Below, piece after piece: positions 45,216 to 53,768 of a stretch of DNA of 64,000 bases. The notes under the pieces are model-generated. The model saw nothing but the letters and a program-made list of their open reading frames with translations. It did not search any database and was not told the DNA's origin. Position numbers and translations under genes: made by a program. This DNA comes from Rubripirellula tenax (GTDB taxonomy: Bacteria; Planctomycetota; Planctomycetia; Pirellulales; Pirellulaceae). The stretch spans positions 125,525 to 189,524 of the forward strand of contig NZ_SJPW01000006.1 in the NCBI RefSeq assembly GCF_007860125.1, given 5' to 3'. The stretch's first letter is position 1, and each line of letters opens with the position of its first letter.

Positions 45216-46292
45216 TCAGTCATCTTGAAAGAGATGATGAAATCCGTGGTCATCGTCAAACTTTTCAAAATCACGAACTGGGTAACCGAAGTCGTGCAGC
45301 GTTTCGGCTGACCACGTCGGCCACGGCGACCATTTGCTTCGCGATGACGCCAACGCGTTGACCGGCAGCCAAACCTGGCTGATGCCGATGGTTCCCGTGA
45401 TCAAGATCAACATCGCAAATTTGGGACGATGTCCGGGACTTCGTTGCATGTGTGCCGCCACCGTCACCAGTTGTTCGCTCCGCCGAACGAGCGCACTTTT
45501 CGATCGGCCGAACGACAGCACACAAGTCGGCGATCCGTTGCCCCGTTCGGCAATTTTGGCCAACGTTCGCAAGTACGATGAAACCTTGCCACCCGCAACG
45601 GCGGCGTACTCATCGCACAAAAATTCGCGAACCAACTCTGCCCGCCGACTGGCCATCCAAATCAACGGGTGAAACCAAAAGAGCGAACCGCAGATGCCTT
45701 GCAGAAAGTGTTGCAGCGGATGATTGGTTTGCAAATGCTCTCGCTCATGCAGCAAGATGTGGCGTTGTTCCGCCGCGGTATCTGAAAGCATCGAATGCGG
45801 GATCACGATCGTTGGATGATGGAACTGCCAACAAAACGGACTGTTCGTCGATTCGCAAATCAGCAACCGAACGGAATCGTCGAACTCCCCCGGTTCGATC
45901 GGCAGCGCGGCACGTTCCGTTTCGGTAATGGGCCGGCAATCTCGATTCAAAAATCGATTCAAACGCAGAAACGCGATTCCACGCCGCAAGATCATCCATG
46001 CAAAGCCCGTCATCCAGATCGTGCAAAGCACGCGAACGATCGTTGGTTGGCGAAGCACAATGTCTGCTAAAAATGAGTCTCGTCCAATTTCGGGCATGCC
46101 GAAAAAGCGAAAGTGGGGCAGCGTCAACCCGACGATTGTCAGCATCAAAACGCTGACAAAGCACGCAGTCCACAAGCGACATGTCGCGCGAGAATCGGCC
46201 ATCCATCGATCGAGACCGAACGTGATCGCGATGATCGTCGACGTTTGAAAAATCAAACCAGTGGCGACTTCGCTCAACAGCATCTCATTCAT
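45216..46292 (-). CDS. M56-family (BlaR1-like) membrane metallopeptidase
   Basis: 358 aa from the ATG at 46292, which overlaps the stop of the upstream BlaI/MecI gene (ATGA). Membrane helices near 10-30, 40-60, 85-105 and 195-215. Zinc motif HEREH (182-186) with REFLCDEYA (222-230) carrying the third ligand. It lacks the penicillin-binding sensor domain of true BlaR1; the C-terminus has one more membrane segment and a short tail. The family cleaves the partner repressor upon a signal; here the signal is unknown. Confidence 0.88.
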   Translation of the reverse strand: MNEMLLSEVATGLIFQTSTIIAITFGLDRWMADSRATCRLWTACFVSVLMLTIVGLTLPHFRFFGMPEIGRDSFLADIVLRQPTIVRVLCTIWMTGFAWMILRRGIAFLRLNRFLNRDCRPITETERAALPIEPGEFDDSVRLLICESTNSPFCWQFHHPTIVIPHSMLSDTAAEQRHILLHEREHLQTNHPLQHFLQGICGSLFWFHPLIWMASRRAELVREFLCDEYAAVAGGKVSSYLRTLAKIAERGNGSPTCVLSFGRSKSALVRRSEQLVTVAAHMQRSPGHRPKFAMLILITGTIGISQVWLPVNALASSRSKWSPWPTWSAETLHDFGYPVRDFEKFDDDHGFHHLFQDD

Positions 46293-46663
46293 TCGGATGA
46301 TTCCAGTTTCTTTGCCGCCTCGCGGAGTGCTTCGATATCGTCCTTGGAAACATGGTCGGACTGCATCAGACTTAGTACCAGTGATCGGACGGATCCGCCG
46401 AACAACAGGTCCGTCAATTCGGCCAGCATGCCGACTTGAACTTGCTCGCGCGTCACCGATGGCAGGTACGTGTACGCGCGGCCGATCTTTTCGCCACGAT
46501 GAACGATGCCTTTTTCTTCCAGAATTTTCATCGTCGTCATGACCGTCGTGTAGGCCAGATCGCGATCGATGGCTTCGACGACGTCGCCCACCGTCACTCG
46601 TCCTTGCGTCCAAACGGCATCCATAACTTCGGCTTCGCACTTCGTGATTTGAATTCGATTCAT
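46289..46663 (-). CDS. BlaI/MecI/CopY-family repressor
   Basis: 124 aa winged-helix repressor. The N-terminal part MNRIQITKCEAEVMDAVWTQ, then VTVGDVVEAID and YTTVMTTMKILEEKGIVH, is diagnostic; it includes the helix-turn-helix and the region cut by BlaR1-type proteases. It overlaps the M56 gene by four bases, forming the typical repressor/protease pair. A dyad 31 bp upstream of the start may be its operator. The target genes outside the pair are unknown. Confidence 0.92.
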   Translation of the reverse strand: MNRIQITKCEAEVMDAVWTQGRVTVGDVVEAIDRDLAYTTVMTTMKILEEKGIVHRGEKIGRAYTYLPSVTREQVQVGMLAELTDLLFGGSVRSLVLSLMQSDHVSKDDIEALREAAKKLESSE

Positions 46664-46694
46664 TGGAGCGTTTCTTAAAGTTCAGTCGTTGAAT

Positions 46695-46708
46695 TTGTTG
46701 CGTAACAA
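46695..46708. promoter_or_regulatory. Dyad upstream of the BlaI-like repressor
   Basis: TTGTT-gcgt-AACAA, a perfect 5-bp half-site dyad about 31 bp before the repressor start codon. Autoregulation through such dyads is the rule in the family; the sequence does not match a TACAnnTGTA operator exactly. Confidence 0.3.
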
Positions 46709-46719
46709 TCGATGCCAGG

Positions 46720-47667
46720 CTATTGCATTCTCAAACGTGCCAATTGGTGGTACTCGTGTAGGTCAATGTTCTCGGTAATGAAGCTGACGTGGCCGTCGGC
46801 CCAAAGGAAGTTTGCGCCGCCGGGATGGCGACTAGAAAATTCGCACTCGTCCGCCACGGGGCTGTTGATGCCTTCCAGTGTCGATCCGACCAACCGCGCG
46901 GCTGCGTCCTCGCCATTCAGGTCCACACCCAACCAAGTCGAAGGAACGAACGCCATCGTTCGCTCGCCGACCGCAAGCGTCTCGCTCAGTCCTCGTTCGA
47001 AGTCCCGAAACCGAACGCGGCGGTTTTCTAAGAAGGCCCCGTCACCGATCGGTGCCGGAATCCCATCGTCGGGTTCGATCGTGCCGAATACGCCGACGTA
47101 GTTCGCAGTCGGCAGTTGGATCAACGGCATCGCAGTAAACGGCAAAATGGTCCGGTAGCCGGACAGGTCGTTTTCATCTTCATCATCGTCGTCTTCGTCC
47201 TCGCTAAAAAGCGTGAAGACAGGTTCGGTCAAATCAGATGGGCAAAGCAGCGTGGCGATCGGCGTGCGTCTGGCTGTTTCGTGGCGCGGATGATGGATGG
47301 AGAGGGTTACATCGATCGTTTCCATCAACGCCGGTTCGCCCAAATACGGCAGCGTCGGCACGACCCATCCGTAGGCCGACTGTTGCGATTGATCGAACTG
47401 CCAACCGACGGGGAGGCTGCCGAGAGTTTGATGGTGGTTGTGCAGCGCGATTCCGATTTCTCGCATGTGATCGACGCAAACGACTCGCCGGGCTGCCTCG
47501 CGAGCCGAACCGATCGCAGGCAAGACGATCGCGACCAGGATGCCAATGATGGCAATCGTGACCAACAGCTCCAGGACGGTTAATCCTGTTCGTTTCTGTG
47601 ATCGCGGGGTCTCAGCAACCGCCGATTCGATCGAATTGGCCGATCGCCAACCGCTGTGGCCATCCAT
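46720..47667 (-). CDS. DUF1559 (pseudopilin-like) secreted protein
   Basis: 315 aa. Prepilin-type N-methylation motif RTGLTVLELLVTIAIIGIL with cleavage after G28 and E33 at position +5, then the DUF1559 opening (AAREAARRVVCVDHMREIGI). Near the C-terminus the family signature GGANFLWADGHVSFI is present. DUF1559 proteins are planctomycete type II/IV-like pseudopilins, usually in many copies per genome; role unknown. The acidic stretch EDEDDDDEDEND near residue 165 is unusual. It lies 56 bp before the BlaI-like gene, on the same strand. Confidence 0.9.
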   Translation of the reverse strand: MDGHSGWRSANSIESAVAETPRSQKRTGLTVLELLVTIAIIGILVAIVLPAIGSAREAARRVVCVDHMREIGIALHNHHQTLGSLPVGWQFDQSQQSAYGWVVPTLPYLGEPALMETIDVTLSIHHPRHETARRTPIATLLCPSDLTEPVFTLFSEDEDDDDEDENDLSGYRTILPFTAMPLIQLPTANYVGVFGTIEPDDGIPAPIGDGAFLENRRVRFRDFERGLSETLAVGERTMAFVPSTWLGVDLNGEDAAARLVGSTLEGINSPVADECEFSSRHPGGANFLWADGHVSFITENIDLHEYHQLARLRMQ

Positions 47668-47784
47668 TCGTGAAGCTCCGTAGTCCGTGCGAGTATTTGT
47701 CGATACTATTAACCTTTTCGTTTTTAAGCAACGGCATCATCGAATGCCGTTTTCGGTTGGGTGCAGGCACGCCCCGTACGGCAT

Positions 47785-48513
47785 TCATTCGAGATTGGGA
47801 TGATTCGGATTCTGTGCGATGGTTACCGCGTCGATTTGTTGGATCAGATCCACGACCTGCTCGTGAACGGCTTCGATGGACGATACGACCAGGACCTGTC
47901 CGACCACGGTGATCGTGCTGGGGCCGCCAAGAAGATCCCAAGTGTCCGGAACAACGGCGCCATGAATCGCTTCGACCAGTTGTTCGGCGTTGCCGATGAT
48001 CGAGTCGGGAATGGGGTACACCCGAGCGATCAAGTCCATCTCGGCCGCCTCGATGGTCGTCACGATCAGAATTTCGTTTTTGATCATGTAGGTCAGTTCA
48101 AGGTCGCGCAACATCAGCGTCAAGAAACTCCGTAGCGAAACCCCCGTCAGGCTCAGGTTGACCGGTTCAGTTGCGGAAAGCCCAATCTCCTCGAGTGATC
48201 GGACGTCAACCAAAATGGGGACGTCGTAGGCTTGGGAAAGTTCGGCGACCGCTTCTCGAAGCGGTTTGTCGACGAACGCTCCCTCGCCAACCAAGGACAG
48301 TTTCTTTCGGATGGATTGTTCGGCTGTTAGACCTTCGGTCGTCTTGCCGGTGACCTTCGTCGTTCGGACAGTTGGTTTTGCTGCCTCCGCACCGCCGCCA
48401 AACGGATCCGAGCCCGGAGCACCACCAAACGGATCTGAGACCTGAGCCAATAGGGTTCCGCAGAAGAACAACGAGCCCACCAAGCTTGTAACCAGTCGAA
48501 TTGCCATGTTCAT
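47785..48513 (-). CDS. Secretin/TonB short N-terminal (STN)-like secreted protein
   Basis: 242 aa with a signal peptide (MNMAIRLVTSLVGSLFFCG ... LLAQ) and a Gly/Pro low-complexity stretch (DPFGGAPGSDPFGG). The remainder matches the small alpha/beta pattern of STN/secretin N-domains (VDKPLREAVAELSQAYDVPI; LSLTGVSLRSFLTLMLRDLE), followed by a second such unit. Planctomycetes have many such lone proteins; the function is unclear. Confidence 0.65.
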   Translation of the reverse strand: MNMAIRLVTSLVGSLFFCGTLLAQVSDPFGGAPGSDPFGGGAEAAKPTVRTTKVTGKTTEGLTAEQSIRKKLSLVGEGAFVDKPLREAVAELSQAYDVPILVDVRSLEEIGLSATEPVNLSLTGVSLRSFLTLMLRDLELTYMIKNEILIVTTIEAAEMDLIARVYPIPDSIIGNAEQLVEAIHGAVVPDTWDLLGGPSTITVVGQVLVVSSIEAVHEQVVDLIQQIDAVTIAQNPNHPNLE

Positions 48514-48710
48514 CGCCGTCGAAAAGAGGTTGAGAAGAGAGTTCAGTCGTGAGCTTCGAGCGATGGGTTGCGTTCAACCGTCGCCGAAACGGACGCTTTG
48601 CTAACATCCCATTGTCGCGGATCCTCATGCGCGGTGCAATCGAATCTGTGCCGCTTAAACGGATCCATCACCTGACGCCGACTTCGTTCATCCGGTAATT
48701 TGGGCGATGA

Positions 48711-50195
48711 ATGTTTTTCCGTTACCGCGAGCCGGTCATGTTTGTCCAAAAGCCAGTTTCCAGCGACGACGATCGACCCAATATCGTCTTCATCATCACC
48801 GACCAGCAGCGCTACGACACGATTGCCGCATTGGGTTTTCCGCACGTCGAAACGCCGAATCTGGATCGGCTGGTTCGCGAGGGTGTTTCGTTCGACCAGT
48901 GTCACGTGACCGCCGCCAGTTGTGCAGCCGCACGCGCCAGTTTGTTCAAAGGCTACTACCCGCATACGACGGGGATCTTGAAGAACGCCGATGCATGGCG
49001 ACGTAGCTGGGTCGAGCGGCTGAACGAGGCCGGGTACTTTTGTACCAACGTTGGCAAGATGCACTCTTGGCCGTTCCAAACGGAACTTGGATTTCACGAA
49101 CGCTACGTCGTCGAGAACAAGGACCGCTATCTCGAGGGCCGATACTTCTTTGACGAATGGGACAAGGCACTGCGTTATCGTGGGTTGGTCAAACAACAGC
49201 GCGAGTTTTACCGCCGGCGGGAGGACTACGCGTCGTGCCTGGGCGCGTTCGATTGGGAACTTCCCGACGACACGCACCCGGACATGTTTGTCGGCGACAT
49301 GGCGACTTGGTGGATCGAATCGAAACCCATGACGCGGCCGCTGTTTTTGCAAATCGGCTTCCCCGGGCCGCACCCGCCGTACGATCCGATTCCTCGGTAC
49401 GCAAAACCTTATCTCGAAAAGGCGTTGCCAATGTTGGGGGTCACGCGTGACGAGCTCGATTCCCAGCCGGCGGCGTTGAAAGAGCTTCGTCAACACAACC
49501 AAGTTGTCGATCACGATTCGATCATCATGGATTTGAATCCGACGGACGACCAACGCCATCGCCAGCGCGCCTACTATTTGGCCAACGTCACAATGATCGA
49601 CGAGAAAGTCGGCCAGATCATGTCGGCACTCGAATCGAAAGGCTATCTCGAAAACACGATCGTGATCTTTACCAGCGATCACGGCGACTGCTTGACGGAT
49701 CACGGGCACAGTCAAAAATGGACGATGTACGATCAAATCACGCGAGTGCCGATGATCGTTTGGTCCCCGTCACGATTCGGCGCCGGCCGTCGCATCGGTC
49801 CGCTGGTTCAACAAATGGATATCGGGCCGACGATTTTGCAGTGGGCGGGGGTCGAAGTTCCAGCCGATTGGGAAGCCCAGTCGCTAGCGGCGGCATTCGA
49901 TCCCGCAGCGGACTTTGCCGGTCGACCGTTCGTTTACTGTGAACAAGCCGGCGACGCGGTGTTGACCGGTGCGACGTTCATGTCCATGGTTCGCGATCGA
50001 ACCCACAAGCTGGTGCATTTTTTGGATCAACCCGATGGTCAATTATTCGACCTCGTGTCGGATCCGGATGAAGTGGTCAACATGTGGGACGACTCGGCGG
50101 CCGGGGCCGACAAAGAGCGATTACTGGCGGAACTGCTGCAGTGGCGAATTCGCAGCGGTGTGCATACAAAAGATTGGTGCCAGGATTGGCGCTAG
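48711..50195 (+). CDS. Sulfatase (type I), no signal peptide
   Basis: 494 aa. The N-terminal metal site is NIVFIITDQQR (24-34), followed by the modification motif CAAAR (71-75), where C71 is the candidate formylglycine cysteine (C-x-A-x-R variant of CxPxR). FTSDHGDCLTDHG carries further metal ligands. The beginning (MFFRYREPVMFVQKP) shows no signal peptide, so the enzyme should be cytosolic, unlike most planctomycete sulfatases; ATG 48738 is an alternative start. Hydrolysis of a sulfate ester or phosphonate monoester is expected; substrate unknown. The downstream M13 peptidase starts 43 bp later on the same strand. Confidence 0.85.
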   Translation: MFFRYREPVMFVQKPVSSDDDRPNIVFIITDQQRYDTIAALGFPHVETPNLDRLVREGVSFDQCHVTAASCAAARASLFKGYYPHTTGILKNADAWRRSWVERLNEAGYFCTNVGKMHSWPFQTELGFHERYVVENKDRYLEGRYFFDEWDKALRYRGLVKQQREFYRRREDYASCLGAFDWELPDDTHPDMFVGDMATWWIESKPMTRPLFLQIGFPGPHPPYDPIPRYAKPYLEKALPMLGVTRDELDSQPAALKELRQHNQVVDHDSIIMDLNPTDDQRHRQRAYYLANVTMIDEKVGQIMSALESKGYLENTIVIFTSDHGDCLTDHGHSQKWTMYDQITRVPMIVWSPSRFGAGRRIGPLVQQMDIGPTILQWAGVEVPADWEAQSLAAAFDPAADFAGRPFVYCEQAGDAVLTGATFMSMVRDRTHKLVHFLDQPDGQLFDLVSDPDEVVNMWDDSAAGADKERLLAELLQWRIRSGVHTKDWCQDWR

Positions 50196-50238
50196 AACAA
50201 TCATCCGAAACGACTCAGAAACATCCCAAGGAACCGAG

Positions 50239-52320
50239 ATGAAATCGATTTATATTCTAACTGCCCTTTGGGTGGCTACGACCGTCGTCGCCCAGGATGC
50301 GACGTCACCATCCCCTGCGAACAAAGTTGCAGTGACCGATGTTGCAGTGGTCGATGTTGCCGCAGGCGAAAAAGTGTCCGGGATCGACCAGTCGCTGCTG
50401 AGCGATTCGGTGCCTGCGGGCGAGAACTTTTACCTGTACGCCAATCAAGTTTGGCTCGACAACACCGAGATTCCGGGTGACAAGTCGAACTACGGAATCT
50501 TTACTGTGCTTGACGACCAGACGCGTGAACAAGTGCGAACGTTGATCGAAAAAGCCGCCGAAGCGAAGAGCAAGGCTGGGACGGCGGCGCAAAAGGTCGG
50601 CGATCTGTATCGCAGCGTTCTCGACATCGACGCACGCAATCAGGCAGGCGTTGGGCCGATCAAACCGATGCTCAAGTTGATCGATGCGGCGACGACCAAA
50701 GCCGAGTTGGCTTCCGTGATGGGCCAACTGAACCGAATGGGGATCTACGGTCCGTTCGCTCCCTATGTCGATGTGGATGCACGCGACAGTGATGCGTACA
50801 CGGTCTATGTCACGCAAACGGGGCTGACGCTTCCCGACCGCGATTATTACCTGGAAGACGAGGAACGCTATGTCGAACTGCGCGAAAAGCTAAAGGCTTA
50901 CATCGCCGACATGCTCAGCTTCCTCGATCCTGTCGACAATTCGAAGAATGCAGAAGCAATTTTTAACGTCGAAAAGGCAATCGCGACGCATCACTGGACC
51001 AAAGTCGACAATCGCGATCCCATCGCGACGTACAACAAAAAGACAAGCGAAGAAATTCAGGCGATGTTGGGGGCCTTTGATTGGTCCGCGTATGCGAAGT
51101 CGCTAGGCATCGACAAGGCAAGCGAGTTTGTCGTTCGCCAGCCGAGTTACTTGGAATCGTTTGGGCAGATGTTCGACGATACGTCGCTGGGCGACCTGAA
51201 GGATTATTTGCGTTTGCGAGTGGTTGATTCGTACGGCGATAACCTGAGCGCGACGATCGAGAAACGGCATTTCGATTTTCACGAGACGGACGTCAGCGGT
51301 GTTACCGAGCAAGAACCGATGTGGAAACGGGGTGTCAACATCACCGGCAGCGTTTTGGGTGAGTTGGTGGGGCAGCTTTACGTCGAAAAGCACTTTCGAC
51401 CCGAAGCCAAGAGCCGCATGAACGAGTTGGTCGAAAATTTGAAGATAGCATTCGCCGCTCGGATCGAAACGCGCGATTGGATGGGCGAAGGAACTAAGAA
51501 ACAGGCTCTCGAAAAACTGTCGATGTTCACGACCAAAATCGGTTACCCCGATGAGTGGAAAGACTATTCAGGTCTGCAAATCAGTTCGCCGATACTGGCC
51601 GTCAATCTGATTGCGGCATCGGAGTTTGAAACGATCCGAGAACTGGACAAGCTTGGTGCACCGATTGATCGAAACGAGTGGCACATGACACCGCAAACGA
51701 TCAACGCGTATTACAACCCGACGATGAACGAGATCGTATTTCCGGCGGCTATTTTGCAACCGCCGTTCTTCAACTTGGCGGCTGACGATGCCGTCAACTA
51801 TGGCGGTATCGGCGCCGTGATTGGACACGAGCTGTCGCACGGTTTCGACGATAAGGGAAGCGAATACGACGGCAAAGGCAATTTGCGGAAGTGGTGGACC
51901 GATTCAGATCGCGAAGAATTCGAACGACGTACCGCGGGACTGGTCGATCAATACAATGCATTTGAACCGATCGAGGGAAACACGGTAAACGGCGAATTGA
52001 CGCTTGGCGAAAACATCGGCGACCTGGGTGGTTTGAGTGTCGCCTATCACGCTTACCAACTCTCGCTCGACGGTAAGCCGGCCCCTTTTATCGATGGTTT
52101 GACCGGCGACCAACGTTTCTTTCTTGGTTGGGGCCAAGTTTGGCGACGTTTGTACCGAGAGCCTGAATTGTTGAAACGGTTGATCACCGACCCGCACAGT
52201 CCCAGTGAGTATCGGGTCAATGGAATCGTCCGCAACATGGACGCGTGGTACGCGGCATTCGGGATCAAGCCCGATGATGTCTTGTATCTGAAACCGGAAG
52301 ATCGCGTTCGCATCTGGTAA
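50239..52320 (+). CDS. M13-family metallopeptidase (neprilysin-like)
   Basis: 693 aa. ATG 50239 is preceded by AAGGAACCGAG and opens a signal peptide (MKSIYILTALWVATTVVAQ), so the longer frame (from 49969) is rejected. Zinc site HELSH (530-534) and the second motif ENIGD (591-595, E591 is the zinc ligand) are both present, as is the substrate motif NAYYNPTMNEIVFPA. The family cuts short peptides outside the cytoplasm. Length is usual for M13 (about 700). Confidence 0.95.
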   Translation: MKSIYILTALWVATTVVAQDATSPSPANKVAVTDVAVVDVAAGEKVSGIDQSLLSDSVPAGENFYLYANQVWLDNTEIPGDKSNYGIFTVLDDQTREQVRTLIEKAAEAKSKAGTAAQKVGDLYRSVLDIDARNQAGVGPIKPMLKLIDAATTKAELASVMGQLNRMGIYGPFAPYVDVDARDSDAYTVYVTQTGLTLPDRDYYLEDEERYVELREKLKAYIADMLSFLDPVDNSKNAEAIFNVEKAIATHHWTKVDNRDPIATYNKKTSEEIQAMLGAFDWSAYAKSLGIDKASEFVVRQPSYLESFGQMFDDTSLGDLKDYLRLRVVDSYGDNLSATIEKRHFDFHETDVSGVTEQEPMWKRGVNITGSVLGELVGQLYVEKHFRPEAKSRMNELVENLKIAFAARIETRDWMGEGTKKQALEKLSMFTTKIGYPDEWKDYSGLQISSPILAVNLIAASEFETIRELDKLGAPIDRNEWHMTPQTINAYYNPTMNEIVFPAAILQPPFFNLAADDAVNYGGIGAVIGHELSHGFDDKGSEYDGKGNLRKWWTDSDREEFERRTAGLVDQYNAFEPIEGNTVNGELTLGENIGDLGGLSVAYHAYQLSLDGKPAPFIDGLTGDQRFFLGWGQVWRRLYREPELLKRLITDPHSPSEYRVNGIVRNMDAWYAAFGIKPDDVLYLKPEDRVRIW

Positions 52321-52358
52321 CGGCTAGCTCTCTTCCTCTCACCGACGAAACGCTCTTT

Positions 52359-53732
52359 ATGACGACTGCCGAAACTGAGATCAACGAACGACCCTGGGAA
52401 GAGCTCGCAAGATCGATCGAGACGGGTGATGCGGCGATCGTGAAGGCGTATTTAGATACGCTGCCAGCGACCGACCAGTCGCTGGCGTTGGACCGGTTGA
52501 GTGACGAGAACAAGCAGGCCGTCCTTGCGATTCTTGACCCCGAGGACGCGGCGGATCTGGTTTCGCTGCTGCCGGACGTCCAGGCAATCGAATTGATGGA
52601 AGACTTGCTGCCCGAAACGGCCGCATTGATCATTGATGAACTTCCTAGCAACCTGAAGGCCGACTTGATCGGCGAGATGGAGCAGGAAGACGCGACGGCG
52701 ATTCTGAACGAGATGGAACCGCAGGCTGCGGCGGACTGTCTGCGGTTGTCCAAGTACGAGGACGACGAAGCTGGCGGGTTGATGGTGACCGAGTTGTTGA
52801 AGTATCCGGTCGTATGGACCGGTGCCCAGGTCATCTCGGATCTAGGAGATCACGCCGACGAGTATCGCGACTACGACGTCCAGTACGCGTATCTTGTCGA
52901 CGATGACGATCGGCTGGTTGGCGTTCTGCGGATGCGAGACTTGTTGTTGTCGAAGCGGGGCACACCGCTGGCTGAGAACATGATTTCGAACCCGTTGTCC
53001 GTTTTCGATACGACGTCGATCGAAGACTTGATCGATCTTTTTGATCGTCATCATTTCTTCGGCGTTCCCGTCGTGACGCAGGAACATCGCTTGATTGGCG
53101 TCGTTCACCGGGCGTCCGTCGAAGAGGCGCGTGCCGAGCAACATGACTCGGACTTTTTGAAGACTCAGGGCATCGTCGGCGGTGAAGAGATTCGGTCGAT
53201 GCCGTTGTTGGTTCGGTCACGCCGCCGATTGGCGTGGCTGAGTGTGAATATCGTTCTGAACATGGTCGCCGCCAGTGTGATCGCGGTTTACCAAGACACG
53301 CTTTCGTCAGTCATTGCGTTGGCGGTATTCTTGCCGATCATTTCGGACATGAGCGGGTGTAGTGGCAACCAAGCCGTCGCGGTCAGTTTGCGAGAGTTGT
53401 CGTTGGGATTGGTTCGCGAAACCGAATGGAGGCGAGTTTGGTTAAAAGAAGTTTCCGTCGGCATCATCAACGGCATCGCGCTGGGTTTGTTGATCGCATT
53501 GGTCAGCTACGTCTGGAAAGGCAACGCATACCTGGGTTTCGTAGTCGGCTTGGCACTTTGCCTCAACACGATGGTCGCCGTATCCATCGGCGGGTTGGTA
53601 CCGTTGGTTTTGAAGCGATTCAAGGTTGATCCGGCGATCGCCGCCGGCCCGATTCTGACAACGGTGACCGACATGTGCGGCTTCTTTTTAGTGCTCAGCA
53701 TCGCCAGCGCATTGCTGGACAAGTTGCAGTAG
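52359..53732 (+). CDS. mgtE: Magnesium transporter MgtE
   Basis: 457 aa: N domain of helical MgtE_N type (about 20-130, including LLPETAALIIDELPSNLKAD), a CBS pair (about 135-265), and five membrane helices with the pore signature (NMVAASVIAVYQDTLSSVIA; SDMSGCSGNQAVAVSLREL). Magnesium channel/transporter of the inner membrane, gated by Mg through the N and CBS domains. It follows the peptidase by 38 bp and may be in the same operon. Length is usual (about 450). Confidence 0.95.
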   Translation: MTTAETEINERPWEELARSIETGDAAIVKAYLDTLPATDQSLALDRLSDENKQAVLAILDPEDAADLVSLLPDVQAIELMEDLLPETAALIIDELPSNLKADLIGEMEQEDATAILNEMEPQAAADCLRLSKYEDDEAGGLMVTELLKYPVVWTGAQVISDLGDHADEYRDYDVQYAYLVDDDDRLVGVLRMRDLLLSKRGTPLAENMISNPLSVFDTTSIEDLIDLFDRHHFFGVPVVTQEHRLIGVVHRASVEEARAEQHDSDFLKTQGIVGGEEIRSMPLLVRSRRRLAWLSVNIVLNMVAASVIAVYQDTLSSVIALAVFLPIISDMSGCSGNQAVAVSLRELSLGLVRETEWRRVWLKEVSVGIINGIALGLLIALVSYVWKGNAYLGFVVGLALCLNTMVAVSIGGLVPLVLKRFKVDPAIAAGPILTTVTDMCGFFLVLSIASALLDKLQ

Positions 53733-53768
53733 TCGTCGTCGCATTGGTGAAGGCGCCGAACGCTTCGC

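Noticed and set aside
46293-46640. Longer N-terminus for the M56 peptidase
   Set aside because: It is Arg/Ser-rich shadow of the BlaI-like gene; the ATGA overlap at 46292 gives the natural start.
45216-46663. Beta-lactam resistance regulon
   Set aside because: There is no penicillin-binding sensor on the M56 protein and no beta-lactamase or PBP gene nearby.
49969-50238. Longer N-terminus for the M13 peptidase
   Set aside because: The stretch overlaps the sulfatase gene in another frame; ATG 50239 has a good ribosome site and begins a signal peptide.
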